From Lichina pygmaea (Eukaryota; Ascomycota; Lichinomycetes; Lichinales; Lichinaceae), in the NCBI GenBank assembly GCA_963422465.1, contig OY730169.1, forward strand, positions 868,001 to 932,000: 64,000 nt of DNA. Reading direction: 5' to 3'. The notes below the pieces were generated by a model. It saw only the letters and a program-made list of their open reading frames with translations. It was not told the origin of the DNA and ran no database searches. Of this stretch, positions 21,488 through 33,540 are shown piece after piece. Position 1 is the stretch's first letter; the number at the start of each line of letters is the position of its first letter. Made by a program: the position numbers and the translations under genes.

Positions 21488-24400
21488 AGTTCTCGGTTGG
21501 TTCCCACGAATTCTCCTCTTCGTCAAATCCTAACCACTTCACCAGGTACTTGATTTTCCGTCCACTTCTCCGACTGTCTAGGATCCTTTCGACATCGTAC
21601 TCTTCTTCATCGTCCTCGAAGTGCCATTCTGTTTCGATTGCTGCGTCGCTGGGTGCTGGCTCGAGCAGCGAGACATGGAATACTCGGTGTATCCGTGCCT
21701 TTTTTGGCAGTCTCAGTCGGTAGTTGACTTCTCCAGTGCGCTTCTCAATCTCAAACAGTCCGATTCGTACATGATCCAGCTTTTTGCTCGGTCGCTTCAA
21801 GCGCAGGTTTTTTGTTGACAAATAGACCTTATCCCCCCTCTCCAGGGTTGGTCCCTTCAACCTTTTGCTGTTTAGGCGGTGGCTTGTTGTCTTTTGTGCG
21901 GATTCAATTGCAGTCTTCATTTCCTCATGCATAGCAGTGAGTTTTTCGACGTTCGTTGAAGTGCCACTTCCAGCCGCCATCGCTTCCCAGCGGGGGTTTC
22001 TGCCGTAGTTCGCAAAGAACAGTGTCGTGCCCGTCACGCTGTGTTGCTGATCGTTGTACGCAAACTGAGCCATTGGTAGCAGTTCTACCCAATCGTCCTG
22101 TCGGTGGTTGACGTAGTGGCGTAGGTACTGTTCCATCGTCTGGTTTGTTCTCTCAGTTTGTCCGTCTGTTTGTGGATGGTAGGCAGTAGACATCCTTGTG
22201 TCTATCCCTAGCTGTCTTGTCCACGTGTTCCAGAATTTCGAGGTGAAGAGTTTGTCTTGATCCGAGATAATCTTCGTGGGTAGCCCTCACTGGCTAACCA
22301 ATTCTTTGAGCAGGACATTGGCGAGTTCGCTCGCTGTTCCTGTCTCTCGCCACGGGATCAGGTGAGCGTATTTGGTGAGTTTGTCAACAACCACCAAGAT
22401 ACTGTCATATTTCACCTTTGTTACCGGGTCCTCTGACCTCGGCAGCTTCACCACAAAATCCATTGTGATAGTATCCCAAGCCGCTTCTGGGAGGTCCATT
22501 TGTTGACTCTCTCCATAGGGTTTGTGGCGTGACGGTTTGTTTTTCGCACACTCTTCGCAGTTGCGAATAAATTCCGTCACTTTCCGCTTCATTCCGTTGA
22601 AGTGGTAACGTCTCCGGATCTTTTCCAGGGTCTTGTCTCGCCCAGGATGTCCGTGTAGAGGTCCATCGTGATGTTGTCGAATCACGTCCTCTTGTGCGCT
22701 CTCTGGCACTTCTTCCTTGTTCGTGGCCGCAACGTTGTGGCCTAGGGTCAGGAGTGCACCCATTTCTTCAGTTTTCGCTAACTGAGGTTGAGCATAGACC
22801 AGAGTTTGTCCTTTTGTCACTAGGATTGGGCGCTCTTCTGTCGTGTCGTCTGTCGTCATATCAGGCCGTCTGCTGAGCGCGTCCGCTTGTGCGTTTTCTG
22901 ATCCTTTTCGATAGAAGATCTGGAAGTCGTATGAAGCTAAAAGCTCCGCCCATCGGACTTGTCGTCTGTTTAGCTTCTTCGTCGTCGTGAAGTAAGCCAA
23001 ATTCTTGTGGTCTGAGTACACGTCCACTGTGTACTTTGCTCCTTCCAGGTAAGGTCTCCACTCCTGGAATGCGTCGACAATCGCTAACAACTCCTTGTCA
23101 TGAACATCGTACCTGAGTTCTGGGCCAGAGAACTTTCTCGATCGGTATGCGACAGGGTGTAGGCGGTTTTCGGTGTCTGGTTGACACAAGCAAGATCCAA
23201 GTGCTTGGTCCGAGGCATCTGTCTCCATGATGATCCGCCGTCCGGGATCAAATGATGCCAGTATGGGTGCGGAGGTGAACTTCTCTTTCAGCTCCTGGAA
23301 CGCTCTCTCTTGGCTGTTCCCCCATGTGAAGGTTTCTTCCTTCTTTGTTAGTTCAGTCAAGGGTGCTGCTATCCTCGAGTACTCCTTGATGAATCGTCGG
23401 TAGAAGTTCGCAAATCCCAGGAAGGATTGGACTTCTTTGAGGTTTTTGGGTGTTGGCTAGTCTCGTACTGCCGTGATCTTTGTATCGTCCATACGGATTC
23501 CTTCCGTCGTCAGGATCGATCCCAAATATTCCACTTCTTTCACGTGGAAGACGCTCTTATCAAGGCGTAACCTCATTCCTGCTTCTTGGAGCGCATGTAG
23601 GATCTTCTTGACATGCTGTTTGTGCTCCTCCAGGGTTCCATTGGTGTAAACCAAGACATCGTCAATATAAGCGGTAACAAATATATCCAGGTATTGTCGG
23701 AGGATGGCGTTAATGAGTGATTAGAATGTCGCCGGTGCATTCGTAAGGCCGAATGGCATAACGGTATACTCGTAATGCCCGTACCTCGTACGAAAGGCTG
23801 TCTTCCATTCTTCGCCATCTTTCATCCTAACCAGGTTGAAAGCGCCTCGGATGTCGAATTTGGTAAACCACTTGGCTCCTTGGATTCAGTCCTGGATTTC
23901 CGATATTAACGGTAGCGGGTAGCGATTCTTAATCGTGATCGCATTGAGCTGCCGGTAGTCGACACACAGTCGTAATTTGCCGTCTTTCTTTGGCACAAAC
24001 AATATCGGGTATCCGGCCGGTGATGTTGAAGGTCTTATGAACCCTTTCGCTAGGTTCTCGTCCAGGTAATCTCTTAAGGCCTCAAGCTCCTTTGCTGATA
24101 GAGCGTAAATAGGGCCATGTGTGGGTTTCTTTCCGTCTTCCAGCGGAATTTCGTGATCCCACTCTTGGTGTTCTGGTAGCGTCGCGACCACTTCCTCACC
24201 AAACATCTCCTGGTAGTCTTTATACTCACTTGGCAGCTGCGGTGCCTGAGTCTTGCCCACGGCGTCATGCGTGGTGCAAAGTTGATGGTTTCGGGGCTTC
24301 ATCCAAGCCACATAGGCTCGCCCTCGCCGGTGGTGCTTCTTCCACCCTGCATATGAGATCTCTTTGATTCTCACTTTCTCTGGCTCTGCTCGAGTTGCCA

Positions 24401-24911
24401 GACTCCTCTTCGGAAAGACTAGGTGCCTTCTTTTCCAGTCGATCCTTGGGTTTTGACCTTCCAACCACGGAAGACCCAATATAACTTCATGTGGTATCTG
24501 GACCAAGTCGAATTCTTCTGATCCGATTGTCGTACCGTCGACACACAGTCGTAGGTTCTTGGTCTCCTTCGTCACTCGTCCTTGGTCGTTGGAGAGTGGT
24601 GTCCCGTCCACTACCGTTAGTTGGTATGGATTTCTCTTTTCCTGAGTCGGGATCTTGTGCTTCCTGGCAAAACTTTCTGACATGAAGTTGCCAGTAGCTC
24701 CAGAGTCGATCATGGCGTTTGTCAGATGCCCGTTGACTCTCATCTTGATGCGAAAATGCGGACTGCAGGCTGTCGCGTCGAGGCTCTGCTCGACCCCTTC
24801 TCTCCGGAGTGTTGTCTTGCCTGCTCTTCCGACTCCGGATTTGAAGAGCACTGCTAGTTTTTTGAACAACCAAGGCCCTGAGCCTGGCGTTCTGCCGCGT
24901 GTCTTTCGCAT
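21324..24911 (-). pseudogene. Family A pol region: protease, RT, RNase H, integrase, chromodomain
   Basis: Protease: [11 protein letters not shown] (about 24690-24720). [22 protein letters not shown] and [19 protein letters not shown] (about 23940-24050), with the active-site region near 23640-23670. RNase H: LASFDPGRRIIMETDASDQ (about 23210-23265) and YSDHKNLAYFTTTKKLNRR. The integrase zinc finger (H, H, C, C around HHDGPLHGH...NCEECAKN) is at 22530-22690 and the core with YHPQTDGQTERTNQ is near 22150-22190. The chromodomain KYLVKWLGFDEEENSWEP is at about 21500-21560, followed by a basic, proline-rich tail. Broken, about three breaks. Confidence 0.9.
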
Positions 24912-26398
24912 TTTTCAGTGAAGCATAGCTCCCATGCGTCTTCTCCGCAATCATCACGTTCTTTCCCTTGCTGGCTTAGCTGGTGCTTGATGCTCCAGGC
25001 TTTCTTGTGGTATTCTGGGCCAGGGAAGTAGTGCCTTCTCCTTTTCTCTAGGAGATGTTCCTTGCAGTGGTGGTCCTCACATCCTTTCCAATAAGGACGT
25101 CTGCAGGCTGGTGTCGTAGCCTGGTGATAGTCCACTTGCGCTGCGATGTCTCGGGGCTGTGAGATGCTGATGGTGTCGTCCACCCATCGCGTCACTCTTG
25201 CTTCGCCGTCCTCCGACAAGGTCGCATCCTGTCGTCGGAGTAGTGGTGTCTCGGGAACTGGTGGCATGCCGGTTATGTCAATCTCGTAGTCTGTTGTGTC
25301 GAATTCGGAGATCAGGTCATCCTCCCAATGAACCTTATCGATCTGGTCTTGGATTGTGTGCAGGTCCTCCAGTGACCTCTGCAGATTGTTCTCCAGTCTT
25401 TCGATGTGCTGTCTGAGATTGTCCTCCTGTCCGAGGAGTGTTGCTTCTGACCGGTTCATGGGTAGCGTACCTCTGGGAGCCCTCGGTGGCTCCTGAATGC
25501 CCTTGCCTTTCCAGGCACCGGTGGCATTCAACTGCTTACCCTTGCCTTCTTTCTTCCTCTTGCTTTGGCAGTTGGCTGCGAGGTGTCCTACCTTCTGGCA
25601 ATTGTAACACTTCCGTGTTTCTTTCTTCTTTGTTGCCTGTGGTGTTGTTGCATCGATCTCCATGGGTGTCAAGCCGTACTTGTCTTGTGCTGGCGCTGTC
25701 TTTTTGCCCCATGGCCTTGCATGCTTGCCTCGCTTCTCGAGTTCTCGTTCAAACTGTCGGTCGTCGATGCGTACCGCTGTGTCAATCATATCCTCGAGGT
25801 CGGTGGGTCGGTCTCCTCGTGCGATGTCATCCTTGACTTGTTCCTTGAGAGCTTGGTAGAATAGTGCCGTCAAGGCACTGTCTCCCCATTGCGTCCTCAC
25901 TGACAACTGTTGGAACTTCGCCGCGAAGTCTGATGCTGACCCTGTCTGCCGTAGTGCTTGGAGCTTTCGTTCCGCATCTCGTTCTTCATCAATGACCCCG
26001 AAGGTCTTCTTCATCTGGGTCTTGAAGGTAGAGAATCTCCCAATGATCTGCCGTGTCGCGGTCTCCATGCTAGAGGGATCTTCCTTGTTGTCGAGGAAGT
26101 CTCGTAGGTAGACATTGAACCAGGCAAATGTCGGTCTGTCCAGGTAGGAAGCTGCGAACAGCACCTTCTCCTGTTCCGTAGGGAATTGTGCGGCGTTGAA
26201 TCCGTAGTAAAGCTCAAGCTGAGAGAAGAATAATTCCAATCCCCCTCGTGATCCATTGTACCTCTTCGGCGTACCTACCTTCAACGGCTTTGGAGGTAAG
26301 GTGAGGGTGGTAGGGACAGGTGGTTCCTGGGCTTGCGCCTGAGGCGCAGCCCGAGGTTGGCCTGCCTGCGAAGGGGTAGGGCTGCGTGGATCTGCCAT
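24854..26398 (-). CDS. Family A gag region (514 residues)
   Basis: Starts [11 protein letters not shown] about 38 bp after the LTR. The middle carries a retrotransposon gag fold region ([39 protein letters not shown]). One CCHC knuckle, [14 protein letters not shown], is at about 25568-25609. A long acidic, glutamine-rich tail follows and overlaps the start of the pol region, so pol is probably reached by frameshifting or read-through as is known for Gypsy elements. Part of a fossil element; gag itself reads open. Confidence 0.88.
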   Translation of the reverse strand: MADPRSPTPSQAGQPRAAPQAQAQEPPVPTTLTLPPKPLKVGTPKRYNGSRGGLELFFSQLELYYGFNAAQFPTEQEKVLFAASYLDRPTFAWFNVYLRDFLDNKEDPSSMETATRQIIGRFSTFKTQMKKTFGVIDEERDAERKLQALRQTGSASDFAAKFQQLSVRTQWGDSALTALFYQALKEQVKDDIARGDRPTDLEDMIDTAVRIDDRQFERELEKRGKHARPWGKKTAPAQDKYGLTPMEIDATTPQATKKKETRKCYNCQKVGHLAANCQSKRKKEGKGKQLNATGAWKGKGIQEPPRAPRGTLPMNRSEATLLGQEDNLRQHIERLENNLQRSLEDLHTIQDQIDKVHWEDDLISEFDTTDYEIDITGMPPVPETPLLRRQDATLSEDGEARVTRWVDDTISISQPRDIAAQVDYHQATTPACRRPYWKGCEDHHCKEHLLEKRRRHYFPGPEYHKKAWSIKHQLSQQGKERDDCGEDAWELCFTEKCERHAAERQAQGLGCSKN

Positions 26399-26436
26399 CG
26401 TATTGAGCCGGTGTCCTATGTGTTAGAGGCTGAAAC

Positions 26437-26874
26437 TGTTAAAGGCCAGTCCACGTTCACACAGAATGTGGGTGGTCCTGTCTTCGACTGAGGAGGGCAG
26501 GGACTCAATAGATGAATAGCAAGTGGGGTAACTCTCTTGCTATTGTCGCTCGTAATGTGTGTTCAGCCTGGAGAGCTAATCCCTCCGGGCTCTTTGGGGG
26601 TCTTTATACAGATGCCCCAAGGGGGGGGTCTCCTCGAGGGGTATCATCCTTTTGCGTGGACGAGCTCCTCGCTTAGCTCCTGCTCGTCCACCGGACGAGC
26701 TCCTCGCTTAGCTCCTGCTCGTCCACCGGACGAGCTCCTCGCTTAGCTCCTGCTCGTCCACCGGACGAGCTCCTCGCTTAGCTCTTGCTCGTCCACCAGA
26801 TCGGTCGGATGTTGTTCCGCATGACTCACACCTCTCCCTCGCTTACCTGGGCTGTTCCGGCCTAGGCCTTAACA
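26437..26874 (-). repeat. 5' LTR of the family A element
   Basis: Nearly identical to 20416-20853. The array of hairpin units is at 26656-26796 and the TATA motif at about 26601-26609. The LTR ends next to the GTTTCAGCCTC-type leader before gag. Confidence 0.93.
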
Positions 26875-26879
26875 CAGTG

Positions 26880-29800
26880 TTCAAGTGCGTTGACAACTGC
26901 CAGTAGCTCTTTATCATGGATATCATAGTTTTGTTCCACTTGTATTATTTTTCGTGAGTAGTAGGCAACTGGGTACCACTTGCTGTCTGCCTGTTGGCAT
27001 AGACATGCTCCCACTGCCTGATCTGAAGTGTCTGTCTTGATTTGTGTTGGTTGGCCTGTCTTGAAGTTGAGGAGAACTGGTTCCTTGGCGCAAGTGTCCT
27101 TGAGCTGTTGGAATGCTTTTTGTTATCTCTCTGTCCACTGGTACTCCACATTCTTCTTTGTGAGTTCTGTCAGTGGTGTTGCTATCTGTGAGTAGTTCTT
27201 TATAAACTGTTGGTTGAAGTTGGCAAATCCTAGGAAGGCTTGTACTTCCTTAACTGACATCGGTGTTGGCCATTGCTGAATCACTTTGATTTTCTCAGGG
27301 TCAATCTTGATCTCTTTGATCTCTATAACATATCTGAGGAATTTAACTTCTGGTTTGTTGAACTCGCATTTCTTTGGGTTGAGCTTGAGCCCTGCCTGTT
27401 GTAGGCATCGTAGAACATCCTTCACATATTTGGTATGTTCCTGTTGCGTGTTCAAGTAGACAAGAATATCATCTAGGTAGGTGATAGCTGTTTGGTCCAG
27501 GTGTGCTCTGATGATGTTGTTGATCAATGCTTGACATGTTGCTGGTGTGTTCGTGAGTCTGAATGGCATAACCAGATACTTGTAGTGTCTGTATCAGGTT
27601 CTGAAGGCTGTCTTCCATTCTTCTCCTTCTTTCATGTGTATCAGGTTGTATGCTCCTTTCAAGTCCAGCTTGGTAAAGATTGTAGCTTGGCTGATCCTGT
27701 CTCGCAATTTGTTTGCATTTGGCAACAGATATCAGTTCTTGATGGTAATGTTGTTGAGTTTCCTGTAATCCACACAAAGTTGAAGACTTCTGTCTTTCTT
27801 TGGTGCAAATAGTATTGGGTATCCTGCTGGTGATTGAGATTCTCGAATGAAACCCTTTTTCAGGTTTTCCTCCAGGTACTCGCGAAGTACTTGGAGCTCT
27901 TTCTCTGATAACTGGTAAATTGGTCCAAATCCTGGCTCTGTCCCTGGTTGCAACTTGATCTCATGATCCCAAGGTTGGTGCTTAGGCAACACTGCTGTTG
28001 TTGTCTCTTCCTGAAAGAGGTTATTATACCCAGGTCAGTACTCTTCAGGGATCTCCAGAGGGTTAACAACTTCCTCTCTCTTCATCTCTGACTGTTTGGC
28101 CACCTGGTTCTGGGGTGTGCCTGTTGAGGCAGACCTCTTCTCTTGAGAGTTGTCCTTTCTGTCAGTGAGGTTCCACTGAGGACTCCTTCCCTCATCTGTC
28201 CACATCTTCTGCGGCTGGTAACAGGTCCGAGCTGTGTTGTTAGTGCAGTTCCTAAACGTGAGTACTCCTGTCTTCCAGTTAACAACTGGGTTGTACTTCT
28301 TTAGCCAAGGCATCCCCAAATAGATATCCTGAGTGGCCAACTTGACAATATCAAGGTGGATCCTTTCAGCATGGTGTCTGGTAACTATTTCCATTGGCTG
28401 CGTCTTATGGCAGACTAGCTCTGTCTGTCTATTTGCCATCGTGAGCTGATAGGGCTGCTGCTTGTGTCTCCTTCCAGTGCTGAGGGTGTTGTAAAGTTGT
28501 CTTGAGATGTAGTTTCCACTGGCTCCAGAGTCAACAAGTGTGTATGTTCGTACTGGCGTGTTGGCGTGTAGTGACACAGGCAATCGCAGGTGCTTTGTGT
28601 TGCTAGGGGTCATGTTGTTGAGCTCCTGATGTTGCCCCTTGACAAGGGAGTTCAGTCTTTTCCTGATTGAAGTGTCTTTCCACTGACTGGGCAATGGGTC
28701 CAGCTATTCCCATCAGTCCTGAGGAATCTGTTCATGAATTTGTCTTGCTGATGCTTGTCACATCCAGGCTTGAGGCAATACTGCCAATTGTTGATGTAGC
28801 AGTTGTGGTTGTTGCCTTGCTGTAGGAACATGAGGTGTTCGTGCCAATCATGTGTGTGCCTGGGGAATGTGGTGTGTTGGCGTTTGTCCCAAAGATAGAT
28901 CTCACACACATCCTTCTCACAATTGACTCAATCCTTGTGGCAGGTGGCGTGGTAGGGTGAGTGTCCTCTGTACCTTTGTAGTTGTTCGTGGTAGGTGCAG
29001 TAGTGCTTTGTGCAAAACCTCCACTGTAGTTCACTATGCCATAGATTTCATGGGTCCATGCTGTAAGTATAGCTTCCTTGTGGTATTTCTTCTTTGGTAG
29101 ACATGGGTTTGTCTCAGTCCCCATCAGAGGTGGTTAAGGGCTCCTGTCCCTTGTCCTGACCTGTCTGTTCTGGTAGGTCCTTGCCTCCTGATGTTACCAG
29201 TTGGTGGGCTGCTTCCAATGTCTGATCGTAGTTGTCCCATTGTTTGAGGGATAGCTGAGCCTTTCCTGGTAGGTCCTCTGGCTTGATGACATTCCAGTCT
29301 CCATCAAGTGTATTAAGTTGCTGTCAGTGCACCTTGTTCTTTGAACAACAGTCTTTCACTATGTGGCCTAGCTTGCCACAGGCATAGCACTTCAGTGCTT
29401 TCCTCTTTTTGTTGTTCCTTCCTTTCGTGAACCTTCCCTTGTGGTGGACTGCATCCAGTTCCATGGGTGCATAGCTATATGGGTTATGTGGCGGTGCCTT
29501 GTTAGGCGGCTTGTAGTGGTTGCTCACATACCATGTGGGGTGGCTGTATCCTCTGTCGTGGTGTTTCTCTATCGCTCGCTCAAATAGTTTGTCATCAATG
29601 TCAATTGCTTGTGCGATAAGTTCATCCAGTGTGTCAACCACTTGTCTGTCAAAGGTGATTTCATCCTTCATGTTTTCCTTGAGTCCACATCAGTACATGA
29701 CTATCAGGGCATTGTTGTCCCAGTCAGTCAGTACTGAGTATTGTTTGAACTGCGTGGTGTACTCTGCGGCTGAGCGTTGTTGCTTGATGTACTGGATCAT

Positions 29801-30151
29801 TTGTATAGCCACTTTGTCTTTGTTAGATAGTCCAAGGATCCTTTTGATCTTGTCCTTGAATTGTGTCTATTTTGTCATCCATTCTGTTATGCTGTCGTGG
29901 TCTCTGTTTCCTGAGAGATGTTTGTTGACGTAGGGCTTGATCCATCAATAAGCATTGCCTCTCATGTAAGTGGTTGCGAAGAGGGGCCACTTTTCCTTAG
30001 GCAGCTTTGTCTCTGGTTGGAATTGAAAGTAGACTTGGAGTTGCATGAGCCAGTCATCAACCTTGTTCCTTTCACTGTAGAACAGGTCTGGCTTGGCGAC
30101 GCTAATCTTTCCATCTGGGAAGTTGGGGTTGGTTGCTCCTGAGGTACTCAT
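26880..30151 (-). pseudogene. Family B gag, protease, RT and start of RNase H
   Basis: Gag starts MSTSGATNPNFPDGK only 18 bp after the 5' LTR. Those 18 bp form a hairpin (CTTTGA...TCAAAG). Later parts: CYACGKLGHIVKDC near 29350-29400, the protease motif DSGASGNYISRQL near 28510-28540, RT motifs [16 protein letters not shown] and [14 protein letters not shown] near 27730-27870, and TYLDDILVYLNT near 27440-27480. A fossil with several breaks. Confidence 0.85.
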
Positions 30152-30169
30152 CTTTGAGGGTCTTCAAAG

Positions 30170-30821
30170 TGTTGCGGTCTGTACCGTACTGTCCTATCCG
30201 AGTATAGAATTAGGGTGAGAGGTGGAAGGCAGGTTGGTTCTCGCAGGAGAGGAGTGTCAAGGAGTGCGAAGAGGTTTGGTGGAATGTGGTGGTGGTGACA
30301 CCTGATCAATGGCTTCGTACAAAAGGATTGTATTGAAGTAGATCTAGTTGTCTGGATCACAACATGAGTTGAAGATGATTGTTCCATAAGAGAACTATCG
30401 CCAGACTATATAGTGCTGGCCTGTCAAGACAATCAAGATTGTCTTGACAGTCTTGACGTCAAGACAGGTGAGATTGTCTTGACAGTCCCACCATGTTATA
30501 CACCCTGCATCAAGATAGGTGAGATTGTCTTGACAGTCCCACCATGTTATGCACTCTGTGTCAAGACTGGTGAGATTGTCTTGATGCTTCATGCATCCTG
30601 TGTCAAGACTGGTGAGATTGTCTTGATGCTTCATGCATCCTGCGTTGAGACTGGTGAGATTGTCTTGATACTTCATGCATCCTGTGTCAAGACTCCTGTG
30701 TGTGTCTTGACAGTCACGTGACCCCTTGTTGGTTGGTCACTTGACTTCCATGGTGTCCTCTTGCCTGGCCTGTGGCCTGATTGCCTATAAATGAGTGGCT
30801 CCCATTCTCTGGGTTGTAACA
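30170..30821 (-). repeat. 5' LTR of family B (652 bp)
   Basis: Same length as 17772-18423, with about thirty substitutions by eye, nearly all transitions. Hairpin units lie at 30440-30705 and TATAAAT at 30786-30792 on the plus strand. Confidence 0.9.
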
Positions 30822-31049
30822 CAGTGCACTTGAATTTCCCATCTAGAATACAAGAAAGAAACAAGCACTTGCTGTCCAATTGCTGGTCTGGAGACAGATA
30901 GCCAACATGGAGATCCTTTTCATGTCCTTGGGCGCGACAATAACCAAGGACTACTTGTTTTCCAACTCTGGAGTAGTCTCAACAGTGGCAGACTTGGTGG
31001 TGGTTGTGGTGGTGGCAACAACAGGTATACTTTTCACTGGACAGAAGGT

Positions 31050-31886
31050 TGAGACATGATCTTGGTTCCCACAGTAGAAGCAGAGACCTTTGCTTCAGTG
31101 ATGTTCTCACTCTTCTGGTGTCAGCTTAGAGTGGCTGAGATCCATGGTAGAACTTGGTGGCTGTGGTGTGAAGGCTGGCTTGATGAACCCTGACTGTGGA
31201 ACTGAGGCTTGGGTGGGAGGTGCTTGATGTGGACAGCGAGAGTTGGCAGAAGTGGCACACAACTGGTTGTCCTGCAGCTGGCATTTCTCAACAAGCTTCT
31301 GATAGCTGATGTCCTTGAGGTTGATGCTGACAAGCTGCTTGGCAAGCTCTTCAGAGACAGCACATTGAAGATGGCACTTCAAGGCCTTATCATTGAAGCC
31401 TGTGTGTGGAGTATACTGATTGAACTCTGTGAAGAACTCGGCAAAGGAATGGTTGGCATGACACAAGGTGATGAGCTTCCTCTGAGCTAGGAACTCTGGG
31501 TCTGGGTCAGAGAAAGTGTTCTGGAGATCTTGGACGATGTTGTGCCAGTCAATGTACTGGCCAGCCGTGATCTTAGCTGAGATGTAGGACTGCGCAGTGC
31601 CAGTCGTGCGTGAAAAGACGTACGCAATCCGTGATGTTTCTGTGGGGTACCAGTCAATATTGAGTGTCATCTTGAGTGACAGTGATGTGATGAAGCTCTC
31701 AAGCTTCTCATGCATGATTTCTGTGTTTCCGCCATCACCACTGAAGATCTCTGGGTCAGCAGTGTGTTTGGACTTGGACTTGGGAGTAGTGTTAGTAGCT
31801 TGAATTCGCATGAACTCTGCAAACATGTTGTGAAGGAACTTGTTATTTCCAGCAACTGGCATAGCTTGGTCTGGTTGTTGAGACAT
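31050..31886 (-). pseudogene. Family C gag region (minus-strand copy)
   Basis: Starts MSQQPDQAMPVAGNNKFLHN 58 bp after the 5' LTR. It aligns with the plus-strand copy at 35854-36790. A retrotransposon gag region (IVQDLQNTFSDPDPEFLAQR) is followed by CFYCGNQDHVSTFC. A fossil; the front part reads open. Confidence 0.8.
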
Positions 31887-31944
31887 GACAAGGACATGAA
31901 CATGGCTTGGTGAAGTGTGTTATAGTTGGGTAGGTCTTTCGTAG

Positions 31945-32218
31945 TGTGACAAGGCAATAGCAGAGCAGAACTCAAGTCTAACTGATTTGGTAACCTTGAC
32001 CTGACTTGGCTTGAGACTTGAGACTTGGATTGATGTACAAGACAAAAGACAAGGAAGGAAGAAAAAGAGAAAAGAAGAGAAGAAGCTGGGGGAGCAGGAG
32101 AAGTTCTTATAGGCAGGGGATCAGGCAACAGTGGAGCAAACAGGCAACAGTGCAGATGGAACTTCCTGGCAAGGTGTGTGACTTGTGCCAGATATGCAAC
32201 AGGGCCAGAACTGTGACA
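31945..32218 (-). repeat. 5' LTR of the minus-strand family C element (274 bp)
   Basis: Its length and sequence match the 3' LTR at 40551-40824. In element orientation it begins TGTCACAGTTC and ends TTGTCACA. It contains CCTATAAGAAC, a TATA-type motif, about 115 bp from its start. It borders LINE ORF1 sequence on its outer side. Confidence 0.88.
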
Positions 32219-33540
32219 GCCCCAAGAATTTGAACTTCTGGACAGTTTCCCCTGATTCTCTCTGAGCTTCTGGTTGGCTCAGTTGTTTTATGGTTTTTCC
32301 CCCCTGGGAGTGGCTGGGAGAAAGAGAAAGATGTAGCTGGAGATTGGGGTACTGGTGTCAGAGATGTAGAGATTGGGATCTTATACTTCCCTGGGCATGA
32401 AATCCAAGCTTCCCTGGCTCTCTTGGCTGCTTCCTGGCGTACTGGGCATGTGCTAGCCCAGGCTGGGTGAGATCCCTGGCAATTGCAGTATTTTGGTTTC
32501 AGCAAGTTTTCAGCAATTGGGTATGCTCTTCTCTTATGTTGTCTACCACATACTCCACAGGCAGTTCTGTTCCTGCAGGCATGAGCTTGGTGGCTATAGC
32601 CAAAGCACTTGAAGTATTGTGCAATAACTGTGTTTGCCAGGAAAGGTTCTACTTCATGTAGTCTGTGTCCCAGCACTAGTCCATTCTCAATAAGAAGATT
32701 GGCCTGTTGGGGAGTAGAGAGATCCAGTTGGAGAGAGGTGACCTGTTTCTTTTGAGCTATAGGTTTCTTGGACCAATATGCTCTCAGAATAGTGATCTGT
32801 TTGCCAAGAGAAGGGTTGCTAGTCTGGATTGTTTTGCAGGTGTCCTCCAGATTCTCTGGCTGGATATCTGCTGTTCTGACTCCATAAACCAGAACTGGGA
32901 ATCTCTTGGGCTGGACTATTGCCTTTATGTTGAAGGTAGTTGCAGTCCAGGAGGAATTCTTTTCCAGAAAAAGTTTAGTTTCCTGGCTCTCTGTGTGAAT
33001 AAAAATATCCCCTGATGGGAGTTTTCTCACTACCCTGATCTGTTTGTTATAAGGGCTTGGGAGTCTGTCTTGGAGAGCTTGGAAGAGCTGGACATGGGTT
33101 CTGTTGGCCATGTCTGGAGTCTGGTACCCAGAGTGTACCAGAACCTCTTTGAGAATTCTGGAAGCTAGTGGAATTTGAGCAGAGGAAGTTTTTGTAGCTG
33201 CCTGTGCATAAGATAGTTTTGCCTCTTGTCTATCTAGACATTTGTTGAGGTTTTCAAGCTTCTGGATGATCTTCTTGGTAATTCCAGAGGCTACAGGTTG
33301 GACAGTTCTAGTCTGCAGCTCTGCAGAGAGTTTTTGCTTAAGGTTCTCCCAGCTTTTTCTGACTGGTTCTGGAACTGTTTGGGTTTTCAGCCAGGAGTTA
33401 AGAAGTTCCCAGTCTTTCTGTATAGTACTTTCAGTGGTGAGAGGACTGGCTTGAGTGTTAGAGAGACTGGAAGCTGGTGTGGCTAGTGGTGCTCTGGGAT
33501 TGGTTTCTAAAGAAATAGGTTTTTTCTTTTTTAGTGTCAT
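32219..33540 (-). pseudogene. LINE ORF1, zinc-knuckle RNA-binding protein (3' end lost to the LTR)
   Basis: The start is taken at MTLKKKKPISLE, which matches the starts of the other ORF1 proteins; the open frame reaches further upstream to 33654. Central motifs are IRVVRKLPSGDIFIHTES and RFPVLVYGVRT. The knuckles are degraded: CFGYSHQAHAC lacks its first cysteine pair, CGVCGRQHKRRAYP lacks the last cysteine, and YCNCQGSHPAWASTC is altered. The last 30 or so residues of the frame are read from the LTR and are not part of the gene. About 435 residues are true ORF1. Confidence 0.78.

Larger units (their letters stand above)
20416..26874 (-). mobile_element. Family A chromovirus, minus strand, both LTRs, youngest layer of the nest
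   Basis: Ty3/Gypsy element of 6459 bp. Identical-length LTRs (438 bp) differ at about two positions. A perfect 5 bp target-site duplication CAGTG lies at 20411-20415 and 26875-26879. It sits inside RNase H of family B. Gag reads open; pol has about three breaks, so it is broken though recent. Element order: 5' LTR, gag, protease, RT, RNase H, integrase, chromodomain, antisense gene, purine tract, 3' LTR. CpG is frequent, unlike in the old family A pieces at 2960-4751 and 10057-11095. Confidence 0.93.
17772..30821 (-). mobile_element. Family B chromovirus, minus strand, split by a family A element
   Basis: Fossil Ty3/Gypsy element, about 6.6 kb without the insert. The two LTRs of 652 bp each are at 30170-30821 and 17772-18423. 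Flanking repeats CATTG (17767-17771) and CAGTG (30822-30826) are a target-site duplication with one difference. Parts in element order: gag (about 30151-29330, with a knuckle CYACGKLGHIVKDC), protease (about 28530), RT (about 27990-27130), RNase H (split by the insert), integrase (about 19910-19200), chromodomain (about 19030-18930), an antisense gene, purine tract and 3' LTR. It is broken, with more than five breaks. The LTRs differ at some thirty sites by eye, nearly all transitions, so it is much older than its insert. Confidence 0.88.
16639..32218 (-). mobile_element. Family C chromovirus, minus strand, split by family B and cut by a LINE
   Basis: Fossil Ty3/Gypsy element. The 5' LTR is at 31945-32218 and the gag region at about 31886-31050. 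The protease-like part (about 17750-17450) and RT (about 17420-16639) follow on the far side of the family B insertion. Sequence on the two sides matches the uninterrupted family C element at 36895-38035, where the join falls within ...AAGTACAATACTC. RNase H, integrase and the 3' LTR are missing, because the left side ends at a LINE 5' end. It is broken in several places and is the oldest layer of the nest. Confidence 0.85.

Noticed and set aside
32107-32218. C-terminal extension of the LINE ORF1 frame
   Set aside because: This stretch is family C LTR sequence (it repeats at 40560-40670), so the extension is a chance read-through.
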